NCBI GenBank assembly: GCA_040221095.1
Contig: JAVJVP010000018.1
Coordinates: 124,001-188,000 of the forward strand
DNA from: UBA1479 sp040221095
Lineage (GTDB): Bacteria; Pseudomonadota; Alphaproteobacteria; Rhodospirillales; Casp-alpha2
DNA: 64,000 nt
Reading direction: 5' to 3'
Part shown: positions 44,174 through 51,760 of the stretch, piece after piece
Numbering within the stretch: the stretch's first letter is position 1
Layout: every line of letters starts with the position of its first letter
Program-made: the position numbers and the translations under genes
The notes under the pieces: model-generated
What the model saw: only the letters and a program-made list of their open reading frames with translations
The model's database searches: none
Told to the model about the DNA's origin: nothing

Positions 44174-44893
44174 ATGAGCAAGGACAGCCTCACCGTCGAA
44201 ATCTGGCGCGGCCGGGAAGAAGGCCGGTTCGATACCTTCGAGGTGCCGCGCATGGCGAGCCAGACCGTGCTCGATATCGTCACTTATGTTCAACGTAATC
44301 TGGATCCGGGCCTGTCCTACCGCTTCGCCTGCCGGGTCGGTGTCTGCGGCTCCTGCGCCATGACCGTCAACGGCAAGCCGCGCTGGACCTGCCGCACCCA
44401 TGTCGACAAAGTCGCCGATGAGGGCACGCTGCGCATCCAGCCCCTGAAGAACATGCCGGTGATCCGCGACCTTGCCGTCGACATGACGGAATTCTTCGAA
44501 AAATGGACCAAGGCCAAGGCCCATTTCGTGCCGACGGCGACCCGCCATGACGACTTCGCCCAGGTGTCGCCGAACGACCCCAAGCGCAAGGAAGCCACCG
44601 CGGGCATCGAATGCATCAACTGCGGCGTCTGCTATTCGGCCTGCGACACGGTGGCCTGGCTGGGCGACTATCTCGGCCCCGCCGCCCTCAACCGGGCCTG
44701 GACCCTGCACAATGACGTGCGCGACGGCGGCCAGTCGGACCGCATCAAGGCCATCGCCGGGACCGGCGGCTGTCAGGCCTGTCATTCCCATCAAAGCTGT
44801 TTCGAGCTTTGTCCCAAGCATCTGAACCCGACGGCGTCCATCGCCGGGTTGAAGCGTGCGACGGTCAAGGCGGCGCTGAAGGGGGAACTGTGA
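44174..44893 (+). CDS. succinate dehydrogenase/fumarate reductase-like iron-sulfur subunit
   Basis: A 239-residue SdhB/FrdB-type protein. [2Fe-2S] ligands are in CRVGVCGSC...C, the [4Fe-4S] motif is CINCGVCYSAC, and the last cluster motif is CHSHQSCFELCP with the fixed Pro. It carries electrons between the flavoprotein (48.0-49.7 kb) and the membrane subunits next door. The gene order is unusual, with the iron-sulfur gene first and the flavoprotein last after five other genes. A dRS3-like repeat follows directly after its stop. Confidence 0.88.
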   Translation: MSKDSLTVEIWRGREEGRFDTFEVPRMASQTVLDIVTYVQRNLDPGLSYRFACRVGVCGSCAMTVNGKPRWTCRTHVDKVADEGTLRIQPLKNMPVIRDLAVDMTEFFEKWTKAKAHFVPTATRHDDFAQVSPNDPKRKEATAGIECINCGVCYSACDTVAWLGDYLGPAALNRAWTLHNDVRDGGQSDRIKAIAGTGGCQACHSHQSCFELCPKHLNPTASIAGLKRATVKAALKGEL

Positions 44894-44919
44894 TGATGTT
44901 TCCTGCTTCCCCATTTGTC

Positions 44920-44967
44920 ATTCCCGCGAAGGCGGGAATCCACCTGGACCCCCGCTTTCGCGGGGGT
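44920..44967. repeat. dRS3-like double palindromic repeat between sdhB-like and sdhC-like genes
   Basis: Two adjacent 20-bp palindromes. The first (44920-44939) fits ATTCCC-N8-GGGAAT, the same consensus as the neisserial dRS3 element. The second (44948-44967) has 8-bp arms ACCCCCGC and GCGGGGGT around TTTC. Such units are scattered through many proteobacterial genomes. Here the element splits an operon within a 100-bp gap, so its hairpins will be in the message. Confidence 0.75.
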
Positions 44968-44993
44968 GATGGCAAGAAAGAGGGGGCCGGCCA

Positions 44994-45344
44994 ATGACCC
45001 CCGAACGCGCCGAAACCCTGGAATGGCTGGTGCAGCGGGTCTCCGCCGCCGTGCTGGCGCTTTGCGTCATCGTGCATCTGGCCGTCATCGTCATCGCCGT
45101 GCAGGGCGGGGTGACGTCCAAGGAAATCGTCGCCCGGGTCGGTGGCTCCGTGCCCTGGCTGGTGTTCTATTCCGTGTTCGTGGTCGCCGTGGCCCTGCAT
45201 GCGCCGACGGGTTTGCGCAACATCCTCCGCGAATACACGGCCCTCGGCCGCCGCGCGACCCATTGGATCATGGCCGCCGTCTGCGTGTTGATTTTGGTCA
45301 TGGGGTTCCGCGCCGTCGTGGGCCTCTATGGATTGGGAGCGTGA
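44994..45344 (+). CDS. SdhC-like cytochrome b membrane subunit
   Basis: A 116-residue protein with three membrane helices (VSAAVLALCVIVHLAVIVIAV, GSVPWLVFYSVFVVAVALHAP, THWIMAAVCVLILVMGFRAVV). His in CVIVHLAV and the LHAPTGLRNIL motif (H-x3-GLR) are candidate heme b ligands and quinone-site residues of SdhC/FrdC proteins. It starts 27 bp after the dRS3-like repeat. The next gene encodes a second, similar membrane subunit. Confidence 0.8.
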   Translation: MTPERAETLEWLVQRVSAAVLALCVIVHLAVIVIAVQGGVTSKEIVARVGGSVPWLVFYSVFVVAVALHAPTGLRNILREYTALGRRATHWIMAAVCVLILVMGFRAVVGLYGLGA

Positions 45345-45348
45345 CGCC

Positions 45349-45687
45349 ATGAAGACGCACCGCAATCACGCCAACTATTGGGCCTTCGTGCTGCACCGGA
45401 TTTCCGGCCTGGCCCTGCTGCTGTTCCTGCCGGCGCATTTCTATGTCCTGGCGCTGGCGGTCGAACAGGCGGCGACCCTCGACATGTTCCTGTCGTGGAC
45501 CGCGGCCCCCCTGGTCAAGCTGCTGGAAACCGGGCTGGTGATCCTGCTCGCGGCCCATATGACTGGCGGGCTGCGCATTCTCGCCATCGAATTCCTCGCC
45601 TGGCGCGACTGGCAGAAATCCGTGGTCGCCATCACCGGCGGCCTGTCGCTTGCGGCGGGGCTGCTGTTCCTTCTCAATGCGGGATGA
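45349..45687 (+). CDS. SdhD/SdhC-like second membrane subunit
   Basis: A 112-residue protein with three membrane helices. The start HANYWAFVLHRISGLALLLFLPAHF is classical for the SdhC family, and AAHMTGGLRILAIEF repeats the H-x3-GLR motif seen in the previous subunit. Both anchors thus look SdhC-like. ATG 45349 is 4 bp after the previous stop; an alternative ATG at 45328 would overlap it. Together they anchor the complex and pass electrons to or from quinone. Confidence 0.8.
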   Translation: MKTHRNHANYWAFVLHRISGLALLLFLPAHFYVLALAVEQAATLDMFLSWTAAPLVKLLETGLVILLAAHMTGGLRILAIEFLAWRDWQKSVVAITGGLSLAAGLLFLLNAG

Positions 45688-45697
45688 CCGGATCACC

Positions 45698-46426
45698 ATG
45701 ACCGCAATGTCGCCCGAACTGATCGTGGTGCTCGGGGCGTTCCTGGCGGCCTTCGTCGCGGGATCGTCCGGGTTCGGCGACGCCTTGGTGTCGGCAGCGT
45801 TCTGGCTGCACGTCCTGCCGCCGGTCGAGGCCGCCCCCCTGATCATCCTGACCGGCATCACCCTGCATGTGTTCCTTTTAATCCGCCTGCGCAGCCGCCT
45901 GGATTTTTCGCGGCTGCTGCCGTTCCTGGCACTCGGCGTGATCGGCGTGCCGATCGGCACCTGGCTGTTGCAGCACCTGCCGGCGGAGCCGTTCAAGTTC
46001 GCGGTCGGCGCCTTGCTGGTGCTTTACGGCGGCGGGCTTCTGATCTTCGCCAATCCGCCGACCATCACCCGGGGCGGGCGCGGGCTGGACGCGGCGGCGG
46101 GCGGCATCGGCGGCGTGCTGGGCGGCATGGCGGGGCTGTCGGGCATCGTGCCGGCGGTGTGGAGCGGCCTGCGCGGCTGGCCCCGCGAGCAGGCCCGGGG
46201 CGTGACCCAGCCCTTCATCCTGATCATGCACAGCCTGTCCCTGGCCGCCATGGCCTACGCGGGCCTGGTCACGCCGCAGTTGGCGCAGAACTATCTTTGG
46301 GCCCTGCCGGCCATGGCCCTGGGCGGGCTGCTCGGCATCGGCTGCTACACCCGTTTGAACGAAGAACGCTTTCGGCGCATCGTCCTGGCCATCCTGGCCG
46401 GCGCCGGGGTGACGTTGATTGTCTAG
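45698..46426 (+). CDS. TauE/SafE-family anion exporter (second copy)
   Basis: A 242-residue TSUP membrane protein with about eight helices (AFLAAFVAGSSGFGDALVSAAFWLH first repeat, GGMAGLSGIVPAVWSGLRGW second repeat). ATG 45698 is preferred; 45677 and 45707 are possible. It sits between the membrane subunits and the hydro-lyase genes, so it probably moves a substrate or product of this pathway. Sulfite or an organic anion are both possible. It differs clearly from the copy at 36.3 kb. Confidence 0.8.
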   Translation: MTAMSPELIVVLGAFLAAFVAGSSGFGDALVSAAFWLHVLPPVEAAPLIILTGITLHVFLLIRLRSRLDFSRLLPFLALGVIGVPIGTWLLQHLPAEPFKFAVGALLVLYGGGLLIFANPPTITRGGRGLDAAAGGIGGVLGGMAGLSGIVPAVWSGLRGWPREQARGVTQPFILIMHSLSLAAMAYAGLVTPQLAQNYLWALPAMALGGLLGIGCYTRLNEERFRRIVLAILAGAGVTLIV

Positions 46427-46439
46427 GAGGCGACTTAAG

Positions 46440-47315
46440 ATGAAACTCGATCTCGACGCCGTCGAGGAAACGGCCAAACACCTGTACATCCAGGCGCTGA
46501 AAATTCTGCCGCCGGACATCAAGGACGGCTTCAAGCGTCTCGACGCGACGGAGACGGACCCGACCGCCAAGTCGATCCTGGCGACCATGATCAAGAACAT
46601 CGACGTGGCCGAGGACACGACCAATCTGCTGTGTCAGGACACGGGCATTCCCATCTACAACATCCTGATCGGGCGCGGGGTCGAGGTCGACGGCCACGCC
46701 CTGAAGCAGGCGATCCGCAAGGGCTGTGAGCGGGCGACGACCGAACACCCGCTGCGCTCTTCCGTCGTCCACCCCATCACCCGGGTCAACGAACAGACGT
46801 CCTGCGGCATCAAGGTGCCGGTCATCACCATCGACTTTTCCGACAAGGACGAGTTTTTCGAGATGGAGATGATCCCCAAGGGATCGGGCTCGGAAAACGG
46901 CAGTTTCCTCAAAATGTGCATCCCGGCCGAGGGCGTGGCCGGCATCAAGACCTTCGTCATCGACAAGGTGATGGAAGTGGGCGGGCGCGTCTGCCCGCCG
47001 ACCATCGTCGGCGTCGGCGTCGGCGGCACCTCGGACCTGTGCACCAAGCTGGCGAAGAAGGCGGGGGCCCGGCCGCTCGGTTCCGTCTGCGACGACCCGG
47101 AGGGGGCGAAGCTGGAAAAAGAGTTGAGCGCCGCCGTCAACATGCTGGGCATCGGCCCGCAGGGCCTGGGCGGCGACAGTACGGCCTTTGCCGTCCATGT
47201 CGAGACCGCCGCCACCCACATCACCATGAACCCGGTCGCCGTCAACATCATGTGCCATTCGGCGCGCCGCGCCCGGGCGACCTTCACGCCCAAGGGCGTC
47301 GAAATCGGGTTTTAG
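46440..47315 (+). CDS. class I fumarase / tartrate dehydratase-like hydro-lyase, alpha subunit
   Basis: A 291-residue alpha subunit of the iron-sulfur hydro-lyase family (TtdA/class I fumarase). Conserved pieces are LLCQDTGIPIYNI, HPITRVNEQTSCG, KMCIPAEG, GRVCPPTIVGVGVGGTSD and GLGGDSTAFAVHVETAATH. The Cys residues in CQDTG, KMCIP and CPP are candidates for [4Fe-4S] ligands. ATG 46440 follows AGGAGG by 9 nt. The family acts on fumarate, tartrate, mesaconate and relatives; the beta subunit next door is divergent, so the substrate may not be fumarate. Confidence 0.85.
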   Translation: MKLDLDAVEETAKHLYIQALKILPPDIKDGFKRLDATETDPTAKSILATMIKNIDVAEDTTNLLCQDTGIPIYNILIGRGVEVDGHALKQAIRKGCERATTEHPLRSSVVHPITRVNEQTSCGIKVPVITIDFSDKDEFFEMEMIPKGSGSENGSFLKMCIPAEGVAGIKTFVIDKVMEVGGRVCPPTIVGVGVGGTSDLCTKLAKKAGARPLGSVCDDPEGAKLEKELSAAVNMLGIGPQGLGGDSTAFAVHVETAATHITMNPVAVNIMCHSARRARATFTPKGVEIGF

Positions 47316-47320
47316 TTTTT

Positions 47321-47391
47321 CCTCACGGCCTCACCGCCTCAGTGGTTCAAAAAAAGTCACCACAGAGACAGTGAGACGGTGAGAAGAAAGG
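47321..47391. repeat. dispersed palindromic repeat, copy B (inverted relative to copy A)
   Basis: Left arm GCCTCAGTGGTT (47336-47347) and right arm around ACCACAGAGAC (47359-47369) flank an A-rich loop. The whole unit is the reverse complement of copy A at 18550-18620 with few changes. It fills nearly all the 85-bp gap between the alpha and beta hydro-lyase genes and ends just before the beta-subunit start. Confidence 0.75.
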
Positions 47392-47400
47392 AAGAGAAAA

Positions 47401-48012
47401 ATGGCTGAACACGTCATTCACATGCCCTGCACCGAGGAACAGATCAGGGAGCTTCGCGCCGGCGACACGGTGATCCTGGAAGACTGGCTGTACGGCATCC
47501 GCGACGCGACGCAGATCCACATGTTCGACAAGGGCCGCACGACCCGGTTCGACCTGAACGGCCATGCGGTGATCCACACGGCGCCCAACGTGAAGAAGGT
47601 GCCGAAGTCCAACTTCTGCCCGGCGGGTTATGAGAGTGTCTGCATCGGCACCACGACGTCGCAGCGCATGGAACGGTTCACCCGGCCCCTGATGGCGCAG
47701 TACGGCGTGCGCATGGTCATCGGCAAGGGTGGGCTCGGCGAGGACAGCCGCGCCGCGTTCAAGGAGTTCGGCGGCATCTATCTCGCCATCATCGGCGGCA
47801 CGGCGGCGCTGGAGACGACCTGGATCGAGCAGATCACGGACGTCGATCTGGAAGACCTCAACCCCGAATGCCTGTGGGAATTCAAGATCAAGGGCTTCGG
47901 CCCGCTGCTGGTCGCCATGGACGCCCACGGCGGCTCGCTCTACGACGGGGTCAAGAAGACCGCCGAAGACCGCCGGGCGGAAGCCCTGGCCAGCATGGGA
48001 GTTTCCTCGTGA
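47401..48012 (+). CDS. class I fumarase / tartrate dehydratase-like hydro-lyase, beta subunit (divergent)
   Basis: A 203-residue beta subunit. The family loop A-G-P-T-T-S-x-R-M is altered to IGTTTSQRM (82-90), and the RDAAH motif is altered to RDATQIH (34-40) with the His displaced by two residues. These loops contribute to dicarboxylate binding, so a changed substrate or weaker fumarase activity is suspected. Its stop overlaps the flavoprotein start as GTGA, linking translation of the two. It is preceded by repeat copy B. Confidence 0.8.
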   Translation: MAEHVIHMPCTEEQIRELRAGDTVILEDWLYGIRDATQIHMFDKGRTTRFDLNGHAVIHTAPNVKKVPKSNFCPAGYESVCIGTTTSQRMERFTRPLMAQYGVRMVIGKGGLGEDSRAAFKEFGGIYLAIIGGTAALETTWIEQITDVDLEDLNPECLWEFKIKGFGPLLVAMDAHGGSLYDGVKKTAEDRRAEALASMGVSS

Positions 48013-49748
48013 CGCCCGATATCGACACACAGCAGACCGACGTTCTGATTTTGGGTTCCGGCGGGGCCGGGCTGTTCGCGGCCCTGCACGCCAAGGACCT
48101 GGCGCCGCAGTTGAAGGTGACCGTGGCGGTCAAGGGCCTGCTCGGCAAGACCGGCTGCACCCGCATGGTGCAGGGCGGCTACAACGTGGCCCTGGCCCCC
48201 GGCGACAGCGCCGAGCGCCATTTCATGGACACGGTCGAAGGCGGCAAGTGGCTCAACAACCAGGAGCTTGCCTGGACCCTGGTGACCCAGGCCCAGGTCC
48301 GCATCCGCGAATTGGAAAACGAACTCGGCTGCTATTTCGACCGCAACCCGGACGGCAGCATCCACCAGAAGGCCTTCGCCGGGCAGACCTTCGACCGCAC
48401 GGTGCATAAGGGCGACCTGACCGGGATCGAGATCATCAACCGCCTGATGGAACAGACCTGGGCCCGCGACGTCGACAAGCTGGAGGACCACCGGGCCATC
48501 GAGCTGATCAAGTCGGCGGACGGATCGCGCATTTCCGGCGTGCTGTTCATCGACATGCGCACGGGGCAGTTCCGCTTCGTCCAGGCCAAGGCCGTGCTGC
48601 TGGCCACCGGCGGCGGGCCGACCATGTACAAGTACCACACGCCGTCCGGCGACAAATCCTGCGACGGCATGGCCATGGCCATGCGCGCGGGCCTCGCCCT
48701 GCGCGACATGGAAATGGTGCAGTTCCACCCGACGGGCCTGATCGCCGGGTCGGACACGCGCATGACCGGCACGATCATCGAGGAAGGCCTGCGCGGTTTC
48801 GGCGGATATCTTCTGGGCGGAGACGAACAGCGCTTCATGCACAAGTACGACGAGCGCAACGAGCGCGCGACCCGCGACATCGTGTCCCGCGCCATGTTCA
48901 CGGAAATGCGCGCCGGCAACGTCGCCGCCAACGGCGGGCTCTACATCACCATGAAGCATCTGGACACGGCCCAGGTGCGCAAGAACTTCAAGGGCATGGT
49001 CGAACGCTGCGCCGATTGCGGCTTCGACCTCGCCGCCGGGCTGGTCGAGGTCGTGCCCACGGCCCATTACATGATGGGCGGGGCCGAGTTCGAAGCCGAT
49101 TGCTCGACCGCCATCCCCGGCCTGTTCGCCGCCGGCGAGGATACGGGCGGCGTCCATGGCGCCAACCGCCTGGGCGGCAACGGGGTCGCCAATTCCACCG
49201 TGTTCGGCGGCATCGCCGGCGACACCATCGCCCGATGGACGCCGGACAACGGCCAATTCGCAGACCCGGACCCGGCGTCCCTGGAAGACGCGGTGATGCT
49301 GGCAGGCCGTCCCCTGACCCAGCCCAAGGGCGACATCGACGGCATCCGCAAGCGGCTCTACGACCTGATGTGGGAAGACGCCGGGATCATCCGCGATCTC
49401 GACAGCCTCAAGCGGGCGGCGGAAGGGCTCGACGTGCTTGAGCATGACCTGGACCAGACCGGCGTCACCGGCACGGACCTCGCCTATAACCTCACCTGGC
49501 ACGATTGGCTGAACCTGAAGAACCTGATCCTGGTGTCCAAGGCGATCACGGCGGCGGCCACGGCGCGCGACGACTCGCGCGGCGCCCACTACCGCGCCGA
49601 CTATCCGGACGTGCGCGACGTGGAGAATTCCCGCTTCACCCGCGTGACGCTCGACGGCCACGGCCAGATCAACATGACGACGGAGCCGGTCAAATTCACC
49701 CGCGTGAAGCCGGGGGAGACGTTGCTGGACGAAACGGCGGCGGAGTAG
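48009..49748 (+). CDS. succinate dehydrogenase/fumarate reductase-like flavoprotein without the covalent-FAD histidine
   Basis: A 579-residue flavoprotein. The FAD loop is LILGSGGAGLFAALHA; the catalytic HPTG is at 240-243, HYMMGG starts at His353, and GANRLGGNGVANS closes the FAD site. The position that holds the covalent FAD His (S-H-T before QGG) reads G-C50-T here, so FAD should be non-covalent. Thr in the usual HYTMGG is Met355. GTG 48009 overlaps the previous stop. It should work with the SdhB/C/D-like subunits upstream, probably as a reductase or on a dicarboxylate other than succinate. Confidence 0.85.
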   Translation: MTPDIDTQQTDVLILGSGGAGLFAALHAKDLAPQLKVTVAVKGLLGKTGCTRMVQGGYNVALAPGDSAERHFMDTVEGGKWLNNQELAWTLVTQAQVRIRELENELGCYFDRNPDGSIHQKAFAGQTFDRTVHKGDLTGIEIINRLMEQTWARDVDKLEDHRAIELIKSADGSRISGVLFIDMRTGQFRFVQAKAVLLATGGGPTMYKYHTPSGDKSCDGMAMAMRAGLALRDMEMVQFHPTGLIAGSDTRMTGTIIEEGLRGFGGYLLGGDEQRFMHKYDERNERATRDIVSRAMFTEMRAGNVAANGGLYITMKHLDTAQVRKNFKGMVERCADCGFDLAAGLVEVVPTAHYMMGGAEFEADCSTAIPGLFAAGEDTGGVHGANRLGGNGVANSTVFGGIAGDTIARWTPDNGQFADPDPASLEDAVMLAGRPLTQPKGDIDGIRKRLYDLMWEDAGIIRDLDSLKRAAEGLDVLEHDLDQTGVTGTDLAYNLTWHDWLNLKNLILVSKAITAAATARDDSRGAHYRADYPDVRDVENSRFTRVTLDGHGQINMTTEPVKFTRVKPGETLLDETAAE

Positions 49749-49801
49749 CCATCCGCGATGGGGGCCGTGACAAGTTTCCCGTAACCCCCTAGCATTCCGC
49801 C

Positions 49802-50593
49802 ATGATTCGCATCCGTACCCTCGCGGCGCTTGGCGCCGCCGTGGTTTTGCTCGCCGGCTGTTTGCAGCTGACGCAGGCGCGGCGTGTGACCGAAGCCCCG
49901 AAGCAGGCCCCCGCCGATCCGCTCGACGCCTATACCTTCGAGATCGACAAGGCGCGGGAGACGGGCCGATGGTCCGAGGGTGAACACTGGATCGCCCAGG
50001 TCCCGGCCAAGCTGATCGAGGATTACCGCCGCTGGTTCGAGCCCCAGGCCCATTACTTTCCGCCGCTGTGGATTTACGCCTCGGCGCGCAAGCTGGAACA
50101 AGGGGGCGACGCGCTGAAAGCGGCCTATTGGTACATCGCCGCCCGCGAGCGCCAGATCCGCCAGCTGCGCCGCTGCCGCGACGACAGCGCCAAGGAACAG
50201 CTGATCTGGGCCGACGGCGCCTTCGCCGACCTGCGCCGGGAAATGGGCCGCCACGAGGAAATGACCCGCTATGCCGCCAAGCATGCCTTCGCCTGGCTCG
50301 ACCTGCACGCGGATACGGACGATGGCCTGCTTGAGGCCTGCCTGCGCGGCAAGGCGGGGGCGGAGCGGGCGAAGGACGGCAGGCTGATCCCCGTCGAGGG
50401 CGCGGGCGGCCAGGGCAAGACCTTTCGCCTGGTGCCGCCGCCGGTGGACGACCCCGCCGACTGGATCGTTCCGGCGGCTGACATTCATGACATCCGCACC
50501 TGGTCGCGCATTCTCATGAAGCAGGACGTTGCCAAGATATTGGGCGAGCCGGACGTGGAACCGCCGACGCCGACGATCACGCCCCTGCGCTAG
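49802..50593 (+). CDS. putative lipoprotein, unknown
   Basis: A 263-residue protein with a lipoprotein signal (RTLAALGAAVVLLAGC; lipobox LAGC, Cys at residue 20). The mature part is helical and Trp/Arg-rich (WIYASARKLEQGGDALKAAYWYIAARERQIRQLRR), somewhat like Sel1/TPR helices but without clear repeats. I do not recognise a family. It begins 53 bp after the flavoprotein gene and may be separate from that operon. Confidence 0.65.
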   Translation: MIRIRTLAALGAAVVLLAGCLQLTQARRVTEAPKQAPADPLDAYTFEIDKARETGRWSEGEHWIAQVPAKLIEDYRRWFEPQAHYFPPLWIYASARKLEQGGDALKAAYWYIAARERQIRQLRRCRDDSAKEQLIWADGAFADLRREMGRHEEMTRYAAKHAFAWLDLHADTDDGLLEACLRGKAGAERAKDGRLIPVEGAGGQGKTFRLVPPPVDDPADWIVPAADIHDIRTWSRILMKQDVAKILGEPDVEPPTPTITPLR

Positions 50594-50613
50594 GTCGGGC
50601 CTGACTTTCCGCG

Positions 50614-50643
50614 TTGACGGAAAAACTATCTGCACTTTTTTAT
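50614..50643 (+). promoter_or_regulatory. candidate promoter for the 50.7-kb membrane protein
   Basis: TTGACG (50614-50619) and TTTTAT (50638-50643) are 18 bp apart in a locally AT-rich stretch 55 bp before ATG 50699. TTGACG also forms part of a short hairpin TTTCCG/CGGAAA that could end the preceding transcript. Confidence 0.35.
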
Positions 50644-50698
50644 ATATATTGTGATGGCGGGCACAGCCACGCGTCCCGCGACAGGGCATGGATCAGGC

Positions 50699-51760
50699 AT
50701 GAGCAAACCCGCTTTCCCACAGACTCCGTCGGGCGTGACCGATTGGGAGAAGGTGTTCGAGGACCCGGACGAGGGTCTGATCGCCGTGGTCGCCAGCGCG
50801 CCCAACGCGGCGGTGCTGAAAAGCTGTCTGGAGGCCGTGACCCGCCAGTTGTTCACCCGCAAGGGGGACGAGCTGGAAATCGCCCGGGTCGAGGGCGAGA
50901 TCGGGCGCATGTTCGCCAACGCCGGCGGCGGCACGCCCACGGACGATGCCGTGGCATTGCTGCGCTCCGTCAAGGACCTGCGTATCCGCAAGGCGCAGGA
51001 GTTTCTGGCGCGCAAGCACGCGGATGCGGCCGACCGCCGCGCCAAGGAAGCCGGCAGCGGCGTCAAGCGTCTGGCCTATCTGCTGTTCAAGGACCCCAAG
51101 TATCTGATCGGCGCAACGGTCGCGGTGCTGGCTTTGGCGGGCTACCTGTTCGTCGCGCTCAACGATCTGAGCACGGAAACCGTCGAGAACTCCGAAACGC
51201 CCCCCGAGGCCGCGCCCGCCCCGCCACCCCAGGACGGCGTGGTGGTGATTCCCCCCGTCGGCCCGCCGGTGAACACGCCGCAACAGCCCCCGGCCGAAGT
51301 GGCACCCGCCGTGAGCGGCGCCGCCGGCATGCTGGCCGCGCGACGATCCTCGGGACCGGCGCAGTCCGGCGACGAGGACAAGCCGCCGCCCGCCATCGTG
51401 TTCCGGCACGTCAACATTCCCCGGCCCTTCATTCCGGCGCGGGGGCTGGCGGCATCCGTATTGCCGGTCGCCGTGACGGCGGACCGGGGCGCGATCAAGG
51501 ACATCTGCGACATCGCCCCCGTGATCTATCATCTGGTCAACATCGCCCTGTCCGACGCGGCCAACGCCGGGTCGAACTTTGACGATTTCGATCTCGACAG
51601 AATGGCCGGCGCCTTGCGGGGCAAGATCAACCGCGAACTGGGCAAGCCGCTGATCACGCGCATGGTTCTAATCCGCGATGCGGGCCGGAACGTCTTCGCC
51701 CGCCACGAATGCTCGCAGGCGCCGGAGGCCATGGTGCGGCGCCTCAGGCTGGACCGCTAG
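50699..51760 (+). CDS. single-pass membrane protein, unknown
   Basis: A 353-residue protein with a cytosolic helical N-terminus (about 135 residues), one membrane helix (YLIGATVAVLALAGYLFVAL), and a Pro-rich periplasmic linker (PPEAAPAPPPQDG, PPVGPPVNTPQQPP). It ends in a domain of about 120 residues (IVFRHVNIPRPFIPARG to the end). The C-terminal domain resembles FliL-like or other flagellar/secretion membrane proteins only in overall layout; no family is claimed. It overlaps the convergent pta-like gene by 17 bp. Confidence 0.62.
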   Translation: MSKPAFPQTPSGVTDWEKVFEDPDEGLIAVVASAPNAAVLKSCLEAVTRQLFTRKGDELEIARVEGEIGRMFANAGGGTPTDDAVALLRSVKDLRIRKAQEFLARKHADAADRRAKEAGSGVKRLAYLLFKDPKYLIGATVAVLALAGYLFVALNDLSTETVENSETPPEAAPAPPPQDGVVVIPPVGPPVNTPQQPPAEVAPAVSGAAGMLAARRSSGPAQSGDEDKPPPAIVFRHVNIPRPFIPARGLAASVLPVAVTADRGAIKDICDIAPVIYHLVNIALSDAANAGSNFDDFDLDRMAGALRGKINRELGKPLITRMVLIRDAGRNVFARHECSQAPEAMVRRLRLDR

